A stretch of DNA of 64,000 nt from Crocinitomicaceae bacterium (GTDB lineage: Bacteria > Bacteroidota > Bacteroidia > Flavobacteriales_D > Crocinitomicaceae), in NCBI GenBank assembly GCA_016708105.1, contig JADJGJ010000002.1:744001-808000 (forward strand). The letters run 5' to 3'. The stretch's first letter is position 1, and each line of letters opens with the position of its first letter. Made by a program: the position numbers and the translations under genes. The notes below the pieces were generated by a model. The model was not told where the DNA came from. It was given only the letters and a program-made list of their open reading frames with translations, and did not search any database. Of this stretch, positions 51,742-60,623 are shown in pieces.

Positions 51742-51770
51742 ACAATTGATTTTAGGTTTTACTTTTTATT

Positions 51771-53003
51771 TTAGTTTACAAGTTTGTTCAGTGCAATTTC
51801 AAATGCGCTGCGGGCAATATTGGTTTTATTTTTATTCTTTGCGTATGTAGCCACTAAAGCATTTTTAATAGTCGTTGACGTGTCTTCAAAAATTCCTTTA
51901 TCAGTTAATTTTGGAATATCAGAACTCATCAGATAAGCAAAAACTCTTGCCATTCCACAATTTGAAATGAAATCAGGAATAACTGAAATTTTCTTATCTG
52001 TTTCAGCAGCAATAGGGCCAAAAAATATTTCTTTATCAGCAAATGGTACATTGGCGCCAGATGAAATAACTTCAACGCCGGCTTTAATCATTCGTTCAGC
52101 TTGGTCTTTGCTGATGAGGCGTGAGGCTGCGCAAGGAATAAATATTTCAGCCGGGACATCCCAAATTTTTGAATTTACTTCATCAAATGAAAGCATGTTT
52201 TTTGCATTCAATTCATTTCCGTTTTTTTCCAAAAAAAGTTGTTTGATTTCATCAAATGAGAATCCTTCAGGTTTGATTAATCCACCAACGCGGTCAATGA
52301 TACCAACCACTTTTGCTCCCATTTGTGCCAGATAATAAGCACCTGCAGAACCAACATTTCCCCAACCTTGAACAATTACACGTTTTCCTTTTATGTCACC
52401 GCCCCAAATTGCATAATAATGTTTGATTGATTCAGCAACCCCGTAACCGGTGATCATGTCAGCAACAACATATTTTTTGTTGACGTCAGGAGAGTAGGAA
52501 GCGTCTTCAATTACTTTTAACACACCTTGGCGCAATTGACCAATGCGGTTAATTTTTTGTGCTTCTCGTGGTTGAAAATGGCCGTTAAAAACACCTTCTT
52601 GCGGATGCCAAACACCACAATCTTCAGTGATTGGAATTACTTCGTGAATTTCATCTACATTCAAATCTCCACCTGTGCCATAATAATGTTTAAGTAAAGG
52701 AGTAACGGCAGCATACCATCTTCTGAGCACACCTTCTTTGCGCGGATCTTTAGGGTCAAAATTAATTCCTGATTTTGCGCCACCTATTTGTGGTCCGGCA
52801 ACGGTGAATTTAACTTCCATGGTTTTTGCAAGAGACTCAACTTCTCTTTTATCTAAACCAATGCGCATGCGTGTTCCGCCACCTGCAGCACCGCCACGGA
52901 GTGAATTTATCACAACCCAGCCTTCTGCTTCGGTTTCAGAATCTTTCCATTCAAATACAATTTCGGGACGTTTATTCTCGAATTTTTCGAGCAAGTCAAT
53001 CAT
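51771..53003 (-). CDS. Glu/Leu/Phe/Val-family amino-acid dehydrogenase
   Basis: A 410-residue NAD(P)-dependent oxidative deaminase. The catalytic Lys region is FTVAGPQIGGAKSGINFDP, followed by GTGGDLNVDEIHEVIP and the Rossmann fold VIVQGWGNVGSAGAYYLAQMGAKVVGIID. Also present are IFIPCAASRLISKDQAE and GANVPFADKEIF. The subgroup (glutamate, leucine or valine dehydrogenase) is not resolved by eye; Bacteroidota often carry such an additional member. A TAATTTTG -7 box lies on the minus strand at 53032-53025. Confidence 0.86.
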   Translation of the reverse strand: MIDLLEKFENKRPEIVFEWKDSETEAEGWVVINSLRGGAAGGGTRMRIGLDKREVESLAKTMEVKFTVAGPQIGGAKSGINFDPKDPRKEGVLRRWYAAVTPLLKHYYGTGGDLNVDEIHEVIPITEDCGVWHPQEGVFNGHFQPREAQKINRIGQLRQGVLKVIEDASYSPDVNKKYVVADMITGYGVAESIKHYYAIWGGDIKGKRVIVQGWGNVGSAGAYYLAQMGAKVVGIIDRVGGLIKPEGFSFDEIKQLFLEKNGNELNAKNMLSFDEVNSKIWDVPAEIFIPCAASRLISKDQAERMIKAGVEVISSGANVPFADKEIFFGPIAAETDKKISVIPDFISNCGMARVFAYLMSSDIPKLTDKGIFEDTSTTIKNALVATYAKNKNKTNIARSAFEIALNKLVN

Positions 53004-53024
53004 GAATCAGCTATTTTAAAGAAC

Positions 53025-53059
53025 CAAAATTAGAAAATCTTTCTGCTTTGAATTTTCAA
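53025..53059 (-). promoter_or_regulatory. Possible Bacteroidota-type promoter for the amino-acid dehydrogenase gene
   Basis: On the minus strand TTG (53059-53057) precedes TAATTTTG (53032-53025) by 24 nt. The -7 match is perfect; the spacing is slightly long. The gene starts at 53003. Confidence 0.4.
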
Positions 53060-53097
53060 TATAGATGATCTATTCAAAAAGTTTTAACCAAACTATG

Positions 53098-54192
53098 TTA
53101 ATGACTAAAGTGGCGGATGCCGCCCATCGAATCTTCTTTGGCTCCCGTCACTGATTTAAAGGTGTTGATCGAATCATGAAAATTTAAAAATCCAAGGAAG
53201 GCAAATATCAAAGCCTCTTTAAAATCAATGATTGCGGTATCAGGTAGTGTAATTTTGCAGGCAGATTTTTTCAAGATGTTTATAAGATGAGTATTATAGG
53301 CTCCGCCCCCTGTTACCAAAACCTCTTTTAGTTGGTTTTCATCAAGTACACGGACAATTTGATGTCCTATGTGTTGACATAGGGTGCTCAGCAAATCTTC
53401 AATAGGCAAAGGAAATTCTTCAACAACCGGCATAAACTCATGCGTTAGCCATTCATAACCCAATGATTTAGGGGCTTGCTGCTGATAATATGGAATTGTA
53501 TTCAGTTTTTGAAGCAAAGGGTCATAACATTTACCACCGGCTGCAATGGAGCCTGCATGATCATAAGGCACATTCAAATATTTTTCACACACTATATTTA
53601 GTGGTAAATTGCAAGGACTAATATCAAATGCAACGCGCTGTCCCTGATGAATAAGGCTGATATTTGAAAATCCTCCCAAGTTAAGGCAAGCCGGATATTG
53701 AGCAAACAGATATTGGTCACCAACCGGAACCAAGGGAGCTCCCTGACCACCAAGCTGAACATCTTTGATTCTGAAATCATTGATAACCCTAATACCCGTT
53801 AGTTGATTCATGATTGAGCCGTTACCTATTTGCACGGTGACTCCTTTTGCCGGTTCATGAAATATCGTATGTCCGTGTGATGCAATGAGAGAAACTTTAT
53901 TTTCCAGATGATGCTGTTGGATAAAGTGCTTCACTTTTTCTGCCAGATAATAACCAAATTGTTGATCTGTTTGTTTTAGCTGTTCTGAATTTTTATGAAA
54001 TGCTGCGCGCAGAAATTTTTTTTGGTCTTCATCATAGGTATAGGTGTGCGCAATCATGTTTGAAAAATAAAATTGACCGTTTGCGCGGCTGAATTCGGCA
54101 TAACAGCAATCAAGCCCATCCATTGAAGTGCCTGACATGAGACCAATTACACCCATGGCTTGTATGTCAGTTAAATTTTCGGGTCGTTGCAC
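53098..54192 (-). CDS. anmK: Anhydro-N-acetylmuramic acid kinase
   Basis: Phosphorylates and opens 1,6-anhydro-MurNAc to MurNAc-6-phosphate in cell-wall recycling. The 364-residue protein has the N-terminal GLMSGTSMDGLDCCYAEF, then SHGHTIFHEP, VQIGNGSIMNQLTGIRVINDFR, QLGGQGAPLVPVGDQYLF, CLNLGGFSNISLI, AFDISPCNLPLN and VLVTGGGAYNTHLI, all AnmK landmarks. It is flanked by single genes and is divergent from the acyl-CoA dehydrogenase gene. Confidence 0.94.
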   Translation of the reverse strand: MQRPENLTDIQAMGVIGLMSGTSMDGLDCCYAEFSRANGQFYFSNMIAHTYTYDEDQKKFLRAAFHKNSEQLKQTDQQFGYYLAEKVKHFIQQHHLENKVSLIASHGHTIFHEPAKGVTVQIGNGSIMNQLTGIRVINDFRIKDVQLGGQGAPLVPVGDQYLFAQYPACLNLGGFSNISLIHQGQRVAFDISPCNLPLNIVCEKYLNVPYDHAGSIAAGGKCYDPLLQKLNTIPYYQQQAPKSLGYEWLTHEFMPVVEEFPLPIEDLLSTLCQHIGHQIVRVLDENQLKEVLVTGGGAYNTHLINILKKSACKITLPDTAIIDFKEALIFAFLGFLNFHDSINTFKSVTGAKEDSMGGIRHFSH

Positions 54193-54228
54193 GCTATAAA
54201 AAATTGAGCAATGAAGGTAGCCAGAATT

Positions 54229-54260
54229 TTGTCAGTACAAATAAATATGTGCTAAATTTG
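54229..54260 (+). promoter_or_regulatory. Bacteroidota-type promoter for the acyl-CoA dehydrogenase gene
   Basis: TTG (54229-54231), 21-nt spacer, then TAAATTTG (54253-54260), a perfect -7 match. The start codon at 54296 follows after about 35 nt. Confidence 0.6.
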
Positions 54261-54295
54261 GACACTAGTTTTATTACAAACTCAAACCTGAGAAT

Positions 54296-55438
54296 ATGGA
54301 TTTCAAATTGACAGAAGAACAATTAGCGGTACAAGCCGCAGCCAGAGATTTTGCACAAAATGTGTTGAAACCGGGTGTAATAGAAAGAGATCGCGAAGCA
54401 AAAGTTGCCAAAGAAGAATTGAAACAACTTGGTGAACTTGGTTTTCTCGGCATGATGGTGAGTCCTAAATATGGTGGCGGCGGAATGGATGCGGTTTCAT
54501 ATGTATTGGCAATGGAAGAAATTTCAAAAGTTGACGCATCAGTTGCAGTGTGCATGTCTGTATGCAACTCACTTGTAAACTGGGGACTTGAGAAATTTGG
54601 AAATGAAGAACAAAAACAAAAATATTTGGTGCCTTTGGCTAAGGGCGAAAAAATTGGTGCATTCTGCTTGAGTGAACCTGAAGCCGGTTCTGACGCTACC
54701 TCACAAAGAACAACAGCTATTGATATGGGTGATCACTATCTGGTGAACGGTACAAAAAACTGGATTACCAATGGTGGACAAGCTTCAACCTATTTAGTGA
54801 TTTGTCAGACAGATCGTGAGAAAGGTCATCATGGAATCAACGTACTCATTATTGAAAAAGGAATGCCAGGGTTTATTGTTGGTGAAAAAGAAGATAAAAT
54901 GGGTATTCGCGGATCTGATACGCATACATTGATTTTTAATGATGTGAAAGTTCCAAAAGCAAACCGCATTGGTGAAGAAGGATTTGGATTTAAATTCGCT
55001 ATGCAAACATTAGGCGGTGGCAGAATTGGAATTGCATCACAAGCATTGGGTATAGCTGCGGGAGCATTGGATTTAGCTGTTCAATATTCCAAACAACGCA
55101 AAACTTTTGGCAAAGAAATTTCAAAGCATCAGGCTATAGCATTTAAGATTGCAGATATGGCAACTCAGGTAGAGGCCGCACGCTTAATGTGTTTGAACGC
55201 TGCTGCCATGAAAGATCAGGGACTAGATTTCAGTACTGCTGCAGCTATGGCAAAATTATACGCATCTGAAATTGCTCAGTCTGTTACTTCAGAAGCAGTG
55301 CAAATTCACGGTGGTTACGGTTACGTGCGTGAGTATCATGTTGAACGCATGATGCGCGATGCGAAAATTACGCAGATTTACGAAGGAACTTCTGAGATTC
55401 AAAAAATCGTAATTTCTAGAAGTATATTGAAGGACTAA
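54296..55438 (+). CDS. Acyl-CoA dehydrogenase
   Basis: A 380-residue FAD enzyme that introduces the alpha-beta double bond in acyl-CoA. Signatures are AFCLSEPEAGSDATSQRTTA (FAD-binding), WITNGGQASTYLVIC, EDKMGIRGSDTHTLIFNDVKVP, LGGGRIGIASQALGIAAGALD and QIHGGYGYVREYHVERMMRDAKI. The catalytic Glu lies in IYEGTSEIQKIVISR near the C-terminus. The overall pattern is closest to short-chain/butyryl-CoA dehydrogenases, though the chain length is inferred. It is transcribed alone from its own promoter. Confidence 0.92.
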   Translation: MDFKLTEEQLAVQAAARDFAQNVLKPGVIERDREAKVAKEELKQLGELGFLGMMVSPKYGGGGMDAVSYVLAMEEISKVDASVAVCMSVCNSLVNWGLEKFGNEEQKQKYLVPLAKGEKIGAFCLSEPEAGSDATSQRTTAIDMGDHYLVNGTKNWITNGGQASTYLVICQTDREKGHHGINVLIIEKGMPGFIVGEKEDKMGIRGSDTHTLIFNDVKVPKANRIGEEGFGFKFAMQTLGGGRIGIASQALGIAAGALDLAVQYSKQRKTFGKEISKHQAIAFKIADMATQVEAARLMCLNAAAMKDQGLDFSTAAAMAKLYASEIAQSVTSEAVQIHGGYGYVREYHVERMMRDAKITQIYEGTSEIQKIVISRSILKD

Positions 55439-55442
55439 TTTT

Positions 55443-56030
55443 CTAGCCTAGATAGAAAGCAAAACCTGCTCGGTAGTATAGTGGAATGCCCGGAATGAGT
55501 TTGGGAACCGGCATGTTTTCGTTGTCAATAAAATCAAACATCAGCATGAGACTATAGTATGCGCGGTCACCGAGCATACCGGCGTATCCTGCGCCAAACA
55601 TGAATACCGGAACATTAATTCGGTTGCCCGGTGCTGACGTGTAGTTGACCGTATTCAATAGATCAAATTCAGTTTGAAGAATGAGGAAGTCAATTGGCCG
55701 GTACCTGAAAAAAATGCCGCCGCCAATGGTGTGTTCTGATTGTGAGCTAACCCCATTAGATAAATAAAGTAACTGATAAATACCTGAAACACCCACTGAC
55801 ATTTTTTTGTAGAAATCATATCCAATCATGGGTGATGCATAAACATAAGTAAGGTTACCGAAACGGGCTGAAATATCTCCGCCAACATAGGTCTTTTGTT
55901 TTATGTCAAACCAATTTATTTTGGGTTCTTTTACTTCTTCCTCTTCTGTGTTGGTATCTGTAATATCATACTGCGCATGCATGATCAAAGGAATAAAAAG
56001 AAACAATATGAAAGATAAATTATATTTCAT
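55443..56030 (-). CDS. Outer-membrane beta-barrel protein of unknown function
   Basis: A 195-residue exported protein: signal peptide MKYNLSFILFLFIPLIMHAQ, a short acidic linker (DTNTEEEEVKEPK), then about eight amphipathic strands ending in an aromatic residue-rich C-terminus (PGIPLYYRAGFAFYLG). This fits a small barrel. Aromatic-rich strands such as IGYDFYKKMSVGVSGIYQLLY support this. It overlaps the upstream esterase gene by 11 nt. No family is named. Confidence 0.68.
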   Translation of the reverse strand: MKYNLSFILFLFIPLIMHAQYDITDTNTEEEEVKEPKINWFDIKQKTYVGGDISARFGNLTYVYASPMIGYDFYKKMSVGVSGIYQLLYLSNGVSSQSEHTIGGGIFFRYRPIDFLILQTEFDLLNTVNYTSAPGNRINVPVFMFGAGYAGMLGDRAYYSLMLMFDFIDNENMPVPKLIPGIPLYYRAGFAFYLG

Positions 56031-56652
56031 GTAGCAATTGATTCAAGGTTTGATTATGTAATTCATGGGCACCGTCAAAGATAATGAGTCCAAATTTCGT
56101 GCCTGATTCTGAGAACTTTTCTCTGTCAATACTTATTTCACCTGACTTGTAGTACTTATCCTGATTGCCGACTACAAAATAGTTTTTGGATTTTGAAAGC
56201 CTTTCATGCGCTGTTAATTCCATATCAGCAGGGAAAACTGTACCCCACAATATCAATGAATCAAAAAGCGTATCACCCAAAGTGAAAAATCGACTTGCGG
56301 TTGCACCACCTTGTGAAAATCCGAGAAGAATTTTTTTTTCAAATGATCTTCTCATCAATACATCAGTCACTACACTATTTAACATTCGGATATAATTTGC
56401 AATGTCAGCCTCGCGATTTTCTTTTGTCATCCAAGATGCGCCTACTTTACCGCCGGTACCGGTTAAATAAAATCTATGTGCTGCTTCAGGCACAACAATA
56501 AAGTATTCATCAGAATTGAGAAACTCAAATTGTGATAAAAAATATTCACCCAAATGTCCATATCCGTGCAAGCATATCAGCAGTTTTTTTGCTGAATGAT
56601 TCCCGCTTGTAAAGTACCGTCCGTCGGCTTGATATGAGATTTTATTTTCCAT
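56020..56652 (-). CDS. Alpha/beta hydrolase, esterase-like
   Basis: A 210-residue alpha/beta-hydrolase. The frame is open from a GTG at 56667, but ATG at 56652 (MENKISYQADGRYFTSG) is preferred. Features are LLICLHGYGHLGEYF (oxyanion region), the nucleophile elbow LLGFSQGGATASRFF, the acid in VVGNQDKYYKSG and the final His in FDGAHELHNQT. It is like phospholipase/carboxylesterase-type enzymes. The substrate is unknown. It overlaps the outer-membrane protein gene downstream and lies just past the efp terminator. Confidence 0.83.
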   Translation of the reverse strand: MENKISYQADGRYFTSGNHSAKKLLICLHGYGHLGEYFLSQFEFLNSDEYFIVVPEAAHRFYLTGTGGKVGASWMTKENREADIANYIRMLNSVVTDVLMRRSFEKKILLGFSQGGATASRFFTLGDTLFDSLILWGTVFPADMELTAHERLSKSKNYFVVGNQDKYYKSGEISIDREKFSESGTKFGLIIFDGAHELHNQTLNQLLHEI

Positions 56653-56692
56653 TTCAAAAAAAAACACTCAGCAGAATTCCTGTGAGTGTTTT
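56653..56692 (-). terminator. Rho-independent terminator after efp (minus strand)
   Basis: AAAACACTCA (56661-56670) pairs with TGAGTGTTTT (56683-56692). On the minus strand it is followed by a T-rich tract and ends the efp message. It lies next to the start codon of the hydrolase gene. Confidence 0.75.
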
Positions 56693-56708
56693 GATTTAGA
56701 AGAATGTT

Positions 56709-57272
56709 TTATTTTATCCTTTCTGAATAAACTCCGGTGCGAGTATCCACTCGGATTTTGTCTCCTGTATTAATAAATAATGGTACTCGAATTTCGGCAC
56801 CGGTATCAATGGTTGCAGGCTTTAACGTGTTGGTTGCGGTATCACCTTTAATGCCTGGTTCAGTATATGTTACTTCTGTATCTATATAGTTTGGTAATTC
56901 AACAGTAAGCGGAGTTTCCTCTTCGGCATGAAATTGTATGATGCAGGTAATTCCTTCTTTTAAGAACTGAGGGTTTTCAATCATTGTACCTTCAATGAAA
57001 ACCTGTTCAAAGGTTTCGTTATTCATAAAATGAAATCCTGTTCCTTCAGGATAGAGGTATTGATATTCACGCGTCTCAATACGTACTGTTTCAATTTTGT
57101 GACCTGCAGAAAAGGTATGATCTACCACCTTTGCGGTTTCAAGATTGCGCAATTTAGTACGCACAAAAGCGGGACCTTTACCCGGCTTAACGTGTTGAAA
57201 TTCTACGACTGTCCATAGTTTCCCGTTGTGGTTTATGCACAATCCATTTCTGATGTCTGCTGTAGTTGCCAT
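56709..57272 (-). CDS. efp: Translation elongation factor P
   Basis: Relieves ribosome stalling at polyproline. The 187-residue protein has the standard three-domain length. N-terminal ATTADIRNGLCINHNGKLWTVVEFQHVKPGKGPAF carries Lys32 at the domain I tip, the position that is modified in some bacteria. The C-terminal motif is GDTATNTLKPATIDTGAEIRVPLFINTGDKIRVDTRTG. It is followed by a terminator and preceded by the lpxA gene 39 nt upstream, so it is probably the last gene of the lpxD-lpxC/fabZ-lpxA-efp unit. Confidence 0.96.
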   Translation of the reverse strand: MATTADIRNGLCINHNGKLWTVVEFQHVKPGKGPAFVRTKLRNLETAKVVDHTFSAGHKIETVRIETREYQYLYPEGTGFHFMNNETFEQVFIEGTMIENPQFLKEGITCIIQFHAEEETPLTVELPNYIDTEVTYTEPGIKGDTATNTLKPATIDTGAEIRVPLFINTGDKIRVDTRTGVYSERIK

Positions 57273-57311
57273 GCTATTAAATCTATTCTTGTATTCTGAT
57301 TATTAATTTTT

Positions 57312-58088
57312 CTAAATCGGTCCTTTTACTATTCCGCGCTCTGAACTTTTAATAAATTCAAGCACTTTTCTTTTCTCGTCACAGTCTTTTATTTCCTTTT
57401 CAATGGCTGCAATTCCTGATGGAATAGAGTTATTGAGAATGAATAAATTTCTGTAAATATCTTCAATTAATCTTACTGTTTCATCACTTGCCCCTCTTCG
57501 TCTCAAACCAACTGCATTTACTCCGGCAAAGGTAATTGGTTCACGTGCAACTTTAATATAAGGAGGCACATCTTTTCTCACCTGGGTCATACCGGCAATA
57601 AATGAATGCTCACCTACGCGAGTGAATTGTTGTAAACCACACATGCCTTCAATGATTGCCCAGTCTTCAATCAGACAATGACCTGCAACGCCTGAATAAT
57701 TGGCAATAATTACATGATTACCCAAAATACTGTCATGTGCAATATGCACGTAACACATGATCAAACAATTGCTGCCAACTACGGTTTTCATTTTATCTAC
57801 CGTTCCGCGATGAATGGTCACACATTCTCTCAGCACCGTGTTGTCGCCAATTTCAGTGGTGGTGTACTCGTGATTAAATTTAAGATCTTGAGGAATTGCA
57901 CTGATGACAGCGCCCGGATAAATTTTACAATTTTTTCCAATGCGTGCGCCGGAATATATCACCACGTTAGATTCAATCACCGTTCCGTCTCCAATTTCAA
58001 CATCATCATGAATAACTGAAAATGGGCCAACAGAAACGTTGTTTCCTAGTTTTGCTTTTGGATGTATTTGTGCCAGGTTACTTATCAT
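57312..58088 (-). CDS. lpxA: Acyl-ACP-UDP-N-acetylglucosamine O-acyltransferase
   Basis: The first committed acyl transfer of lipid A synthesis. The 258-residue left-handed beta-helix protein has hexapeptide coils (IHPKAKLGNNVSVGPFSVI, VEIGDGTVIESNVVIYSGARI), the catalytic-His region CLIMCYVHIAHDSILGNHVI, VGEHSFIAGMTQVRKDVPPYI and the C-terminal AVGLRRRGASDETVRLIEDIYR. It overlaps lpxC-fabZ by 4 nt. The three lipid A genes lie in one operon. Confidence 0.96.
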   Translation of the reverse strand: MISNLAQIHPKAKLGNNVSVGPFSVIHDDVEIGDGTVIESNVVIYSGARIGKNCKIYPGAVISAIPQDLKFNHEYTTTEIGDNTVLRECVTIHRGTVDKMKTVVGSNCLIMCYVHIAHDSILGNHVIIANYSGVAGHCLIEDWAIIEGMCGLQQFTRVGEHSFIAGMTQVRKDVPPYIKVAREPITFAGVNAVGLRRRGASDETVRLIEDIYRNLFILNNSIPSGIAAIEKEIKDCDEKRKVLEFIKSSERGIVKGPI

Positions 58089-59485
58089 GCTTTATCTTTT
58101 ACAACCTGAGCTAACATTTCAGCTTCAACAACCACTTTACCGTTGACATATCCTTTACCAAACATGTTCACTAATCCACGGCGAATTGGCGATACTAATA
58201 CTAATTCAAAAACCACTGTATCTCCGGGGCGAATCATGGCTTTGAATTTCACTTTATCAATTTTCATGAAGTAAGTAGAGTAGAGATGCGGCTCATCAAC
58301 CTTACTCAAAGCAAAAACCCCGCCACATTGAGCCATGGCTTCAATTTGCAATACTCCGGGAAAAACCGGATTACCGGGAAAATGTCCCATAAACATGGGT
58401 TCATTTTTGGTGATGTTTTTCATTCCGACAATCTTATCGTCTGTAATCTCAAGCACTTTGTCAACGAGTAAGAATGGATACCGGTGAGGCAACATTTTTT
58501 CTATTTGAATTGAATCATACAAAGGCTCTTTTTCAAGATCAAATTTACGTGGCTTGTCTACAGATTTTTTAGCGTATTCTTTCAGTAGTTTAGCAAACTG
58601 AACATTGCCTCCATGCCCGGGACGTGCAGCCAAAATATGACCTCTGAAAGGACGACCAACCAAAGCTAGGTCACCAATGATGTCAAGCAATTTATGTCTT
58701 GCAGGTTCGTTTTCAAAATGTAGGCGCGTATTATTCAGGGTTCCTATTGCATTTGCAGAAACAGATAAATTTTCTTTGCCAAGTAATTTTGCCAGACGAT
58801 CTAACTCTTCTTTACTGATATCAGGACGTTCAACCAAGACAATAGCATTGTCCAAATCACCTCCTTTTATTAATCCATTTGTAGCAAGATATTCCAACTC
58901 TTTCAAAAAACAAAAGGTACGACAAGGTGCAATTTCTTTTTCAAAATCATCAATTTTATACATGCTGGCGTGCTGCGTTCCAAGCACCGGTGATTTATAA
59001 TCTACCATCACAGTAACGCGATATTCTTTATCAGGCACGGCAAGAAACTCAGTTCCTTTTTCAGGATCTTCCCATTTGAGATTTTCGTCAAGTTCAAGAT
59101 ATTCACGATCTGCATCTTGTTCTTTCAAACCTACTTGTTTGATTGCTTTTACAAAAGGCATTGCACTACCATCCATGATAGGAACCTCCGGTGCGTCTAA
59201 TTGGATAAGTGCATTGTCAACATGCATTGCATAGAGAGCTGACAATAAGTGTTCGGTTGTATACACTTTTGCTCCTTTTTCTTCCAGCGTTGTTCCACGT
59301 GCAGTTGACACAACGTTGTCCGGATCAGCTTTGATAATAGGTTTATTTTCCAGGTCAATACGCTGGAATTTGTAACCATGTTTTTCCGGTGCAGGACAAA
59401 TTGTAATGTTCACCATTTCGCCTGTATGTAAGCCTACGCCGCTCATTTTAATTTCCGCGGCAATTGTTTTTTGCTTTTCAGCCAT
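58085..59485 (-). CDS. lpxC-fabZ: Bifunctional LpxC deacetylase / FabZ dehydratase fusion
   Basis: A 466-residue fusion typical of Bacteroidota. Residues 1 to about 305 are LpxC, the Zn2+-dependent UDP-3-O-acyl-GlcNAc deacetylase (MSGVGLHTGEMVNITICPAP, TTEHLLSALYAMHVDNALIQLD, VPIMDGSAMPFV, HKLLDIIGDLALVGRPFRGHI). Residues about 318-466 are FabZ, the 3-hydroxyacyl-ACP dehydratase, with catalytic His in MLPHRYPFLLVD and Glu in FPGNPVFPGVLQIEAMAQ. The fusion balances lipid A and fatty-acid synthesis. It is followed by lpxA with a 4-nt overlap and preceded by lpxD with a 4-nt gap. Confidence 0.97.
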   Translation of the reverse strand: MAEKQKTIAAEIKMSGVGLHTGEMVNITICPAPEKHGYKFQRIDLENKPIIKADPDNVVSTARGTTLEEKGAKVYTTEHLLSALYAMHVDNALIQLDAPEVPIMDGSAMPFVKAIKQVGLKEQDADREYLELDENLKWEDPEKGTEFLAVPDKEYRVTVMVDYKSPVLGTQHASMYKIDDFEKEIAPCRTFCFLKELEYLATNGLIKGGDLDNAIVLVERPDISKEELDRLAKLLGKENLSVSANAIGTLNNTRLHFENEPARHKLLDIIGDLALVGRPFRGHILAARPGHGGNVQFAKLLKEYAKKSVDKPRKFDLEKEPLYDSIQIEKMLPHRYPFLLVDKVLEITDDKIVGMKNITKNEPMFMGHFPGNPVFPGVLQIEAMAQCGGVFALSKVDEPHLYSTYFMKIDKVKFKAMIRPGDTVVFELVLVSPIRRGLVNMFGKGYVNGKVVVEAEMLAQVVKDKA

Positions 59486-59489
59486 TGGG

Positions 59490-60530
59490 TTATTTATTTT
59501 CCTTTAACTTTTTTACTTCATTTTCCAGTTCGCGCAGTCTGTCCAAAATTTGAGGCAAACGACGAAAACCCATGTATGCTTTTTTATAGTCCTCAGCATC
59601 ATACGCCGGAGAACCAAGAATTGTTGTACCCTCTTCACGAATAGTTTTAGGTACGCCTGATTGTGCTCCAATCATCGTTCCGTCAGCCAATGAAATATGG
59701 CCCACAATTCCTACCTGACCACCAACCATCATGTTTTTTCCAAGTTTAGCAGAACCGGCAATACCGCCTTGAGCAGCCATTACGGTATTTTCACCAATCA
59801 CAACATTATGCCCTATCTGCACCAAATTGTCAATTTTAACACCTTTTTTTATGATGGTAGAACCCAATGTAGCCCTGTCAACGCAGGTGTTGGCGCCAAT
59901 GTCTACGTGGTCTTCCAATATAACATTGCCAATCTGTGGCACTTTTTGGTAATTATTTTCTGAATTGGGAACAAAGCCAAAACCATCTGCGCCAATTACT
60001 GCACCTGAATGTATTGTACAATGTGCACCAACAATACAATCACGATAAATGGATACATTGGCAAAAACTTTTGTTGAAGCACCTAGTTTAACCTGATCTC
60101 CAATGAATGTGTTGGCATAGATTTGACAACGATCTCCAATCACCGCTCCTTCACTAATGACAACGAATGGACCGATGTACACATCCTGACCTATTTTTGC
60201 TGATGCGGCAATGGATGCTTTTTCATCAATACCAGGTTGTTTTGCTGTGGCCTGATCATAGAATTCTAGCAGTTTTGCGAAACAGGCATACGCATCTTCA
60301 ACTTGAATCATGGTACTTTTGATCTCTTTTTGCGGAACAAAAGATTTATTCACAATCACAATAGAAGCGGTAGTTGAATAAATGAAATCTTCATATTTTG
60401 GATTGGCAAGAAAAGTGAGCGTACCGGGTTTTCCCTCTTCTATTTTAGAGAGACCCGCAACTTTTTCATCTGCGTTGCCAACAATGGTGCCGTTAAGTAT
60501 GCCCGCAATTTGCTGTGCTGAAAATTCCAT
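59490..60530 (-). CDS. lpxD: UDP-3-O-(3-hydroxyacyl)glucosamine N-acyltransferase
   Basis: The third acyl-transfer step of lipid A synthesis. At 346 residues it has an N-terminal uridine-binding domain (SAQQIAGILNGTIVGNADEKVAGLS, GTLTFLANPKYEDFIYSTTAS), then the hexapeptide helix with KIGQDVYIGPFVVISEGAVI, GADGFGFVP, IGANTCVDRATLGSTIIKKG, NLVQIGHNVVIGENTVMAAQ and GIAGSAKLG. The C-terminal helix is coiled coil-like (LPQILDRLRELENEVKKLKENK). It is the first gene of the lipid A block. A -7 box TATTTTTG lies just upstream at 60542-60535. Confidence 0.96.
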   Translation of the reverse strand: MEFSAQQIAGILNGTIVGNADEKVAGLSKIEEGKPGTLTFLANPKYEDFIYSTTASIVIVNKSFVPQKEIKSTMIQVEDAYACFAKLLEFYDQATAKQPGIDEKASIAASAKIGQDVYIGPFVVISEGAVIGDRCQIYANTFIGDQVKLGASTKVFANVSIYRDCIVGAHCTIHSGAVIGADGFGFVPNSENNYQKVPQIGNVILEDHVDIGANTCVDRATLGSTIIKKGVKIDNLVQIGHNVVIGENTVMAAQGGIAGSAKLGKNMMVGGQVGIVGHISLADGTMIGAQSGVPKTIREEGTTILGSPAYDAEDYKKAYMGFRRLPQILDRLRELENEVKKLKENK

Positions 60531-60623
60531 TCTTCAAAAATAGTAATAATAATATCGTGCTATAGGCAGATTGACGAAGTTTTCAACAAAGGGTTAGCGG
60601 ATTTAGGCACTTTTTTTTAACAA

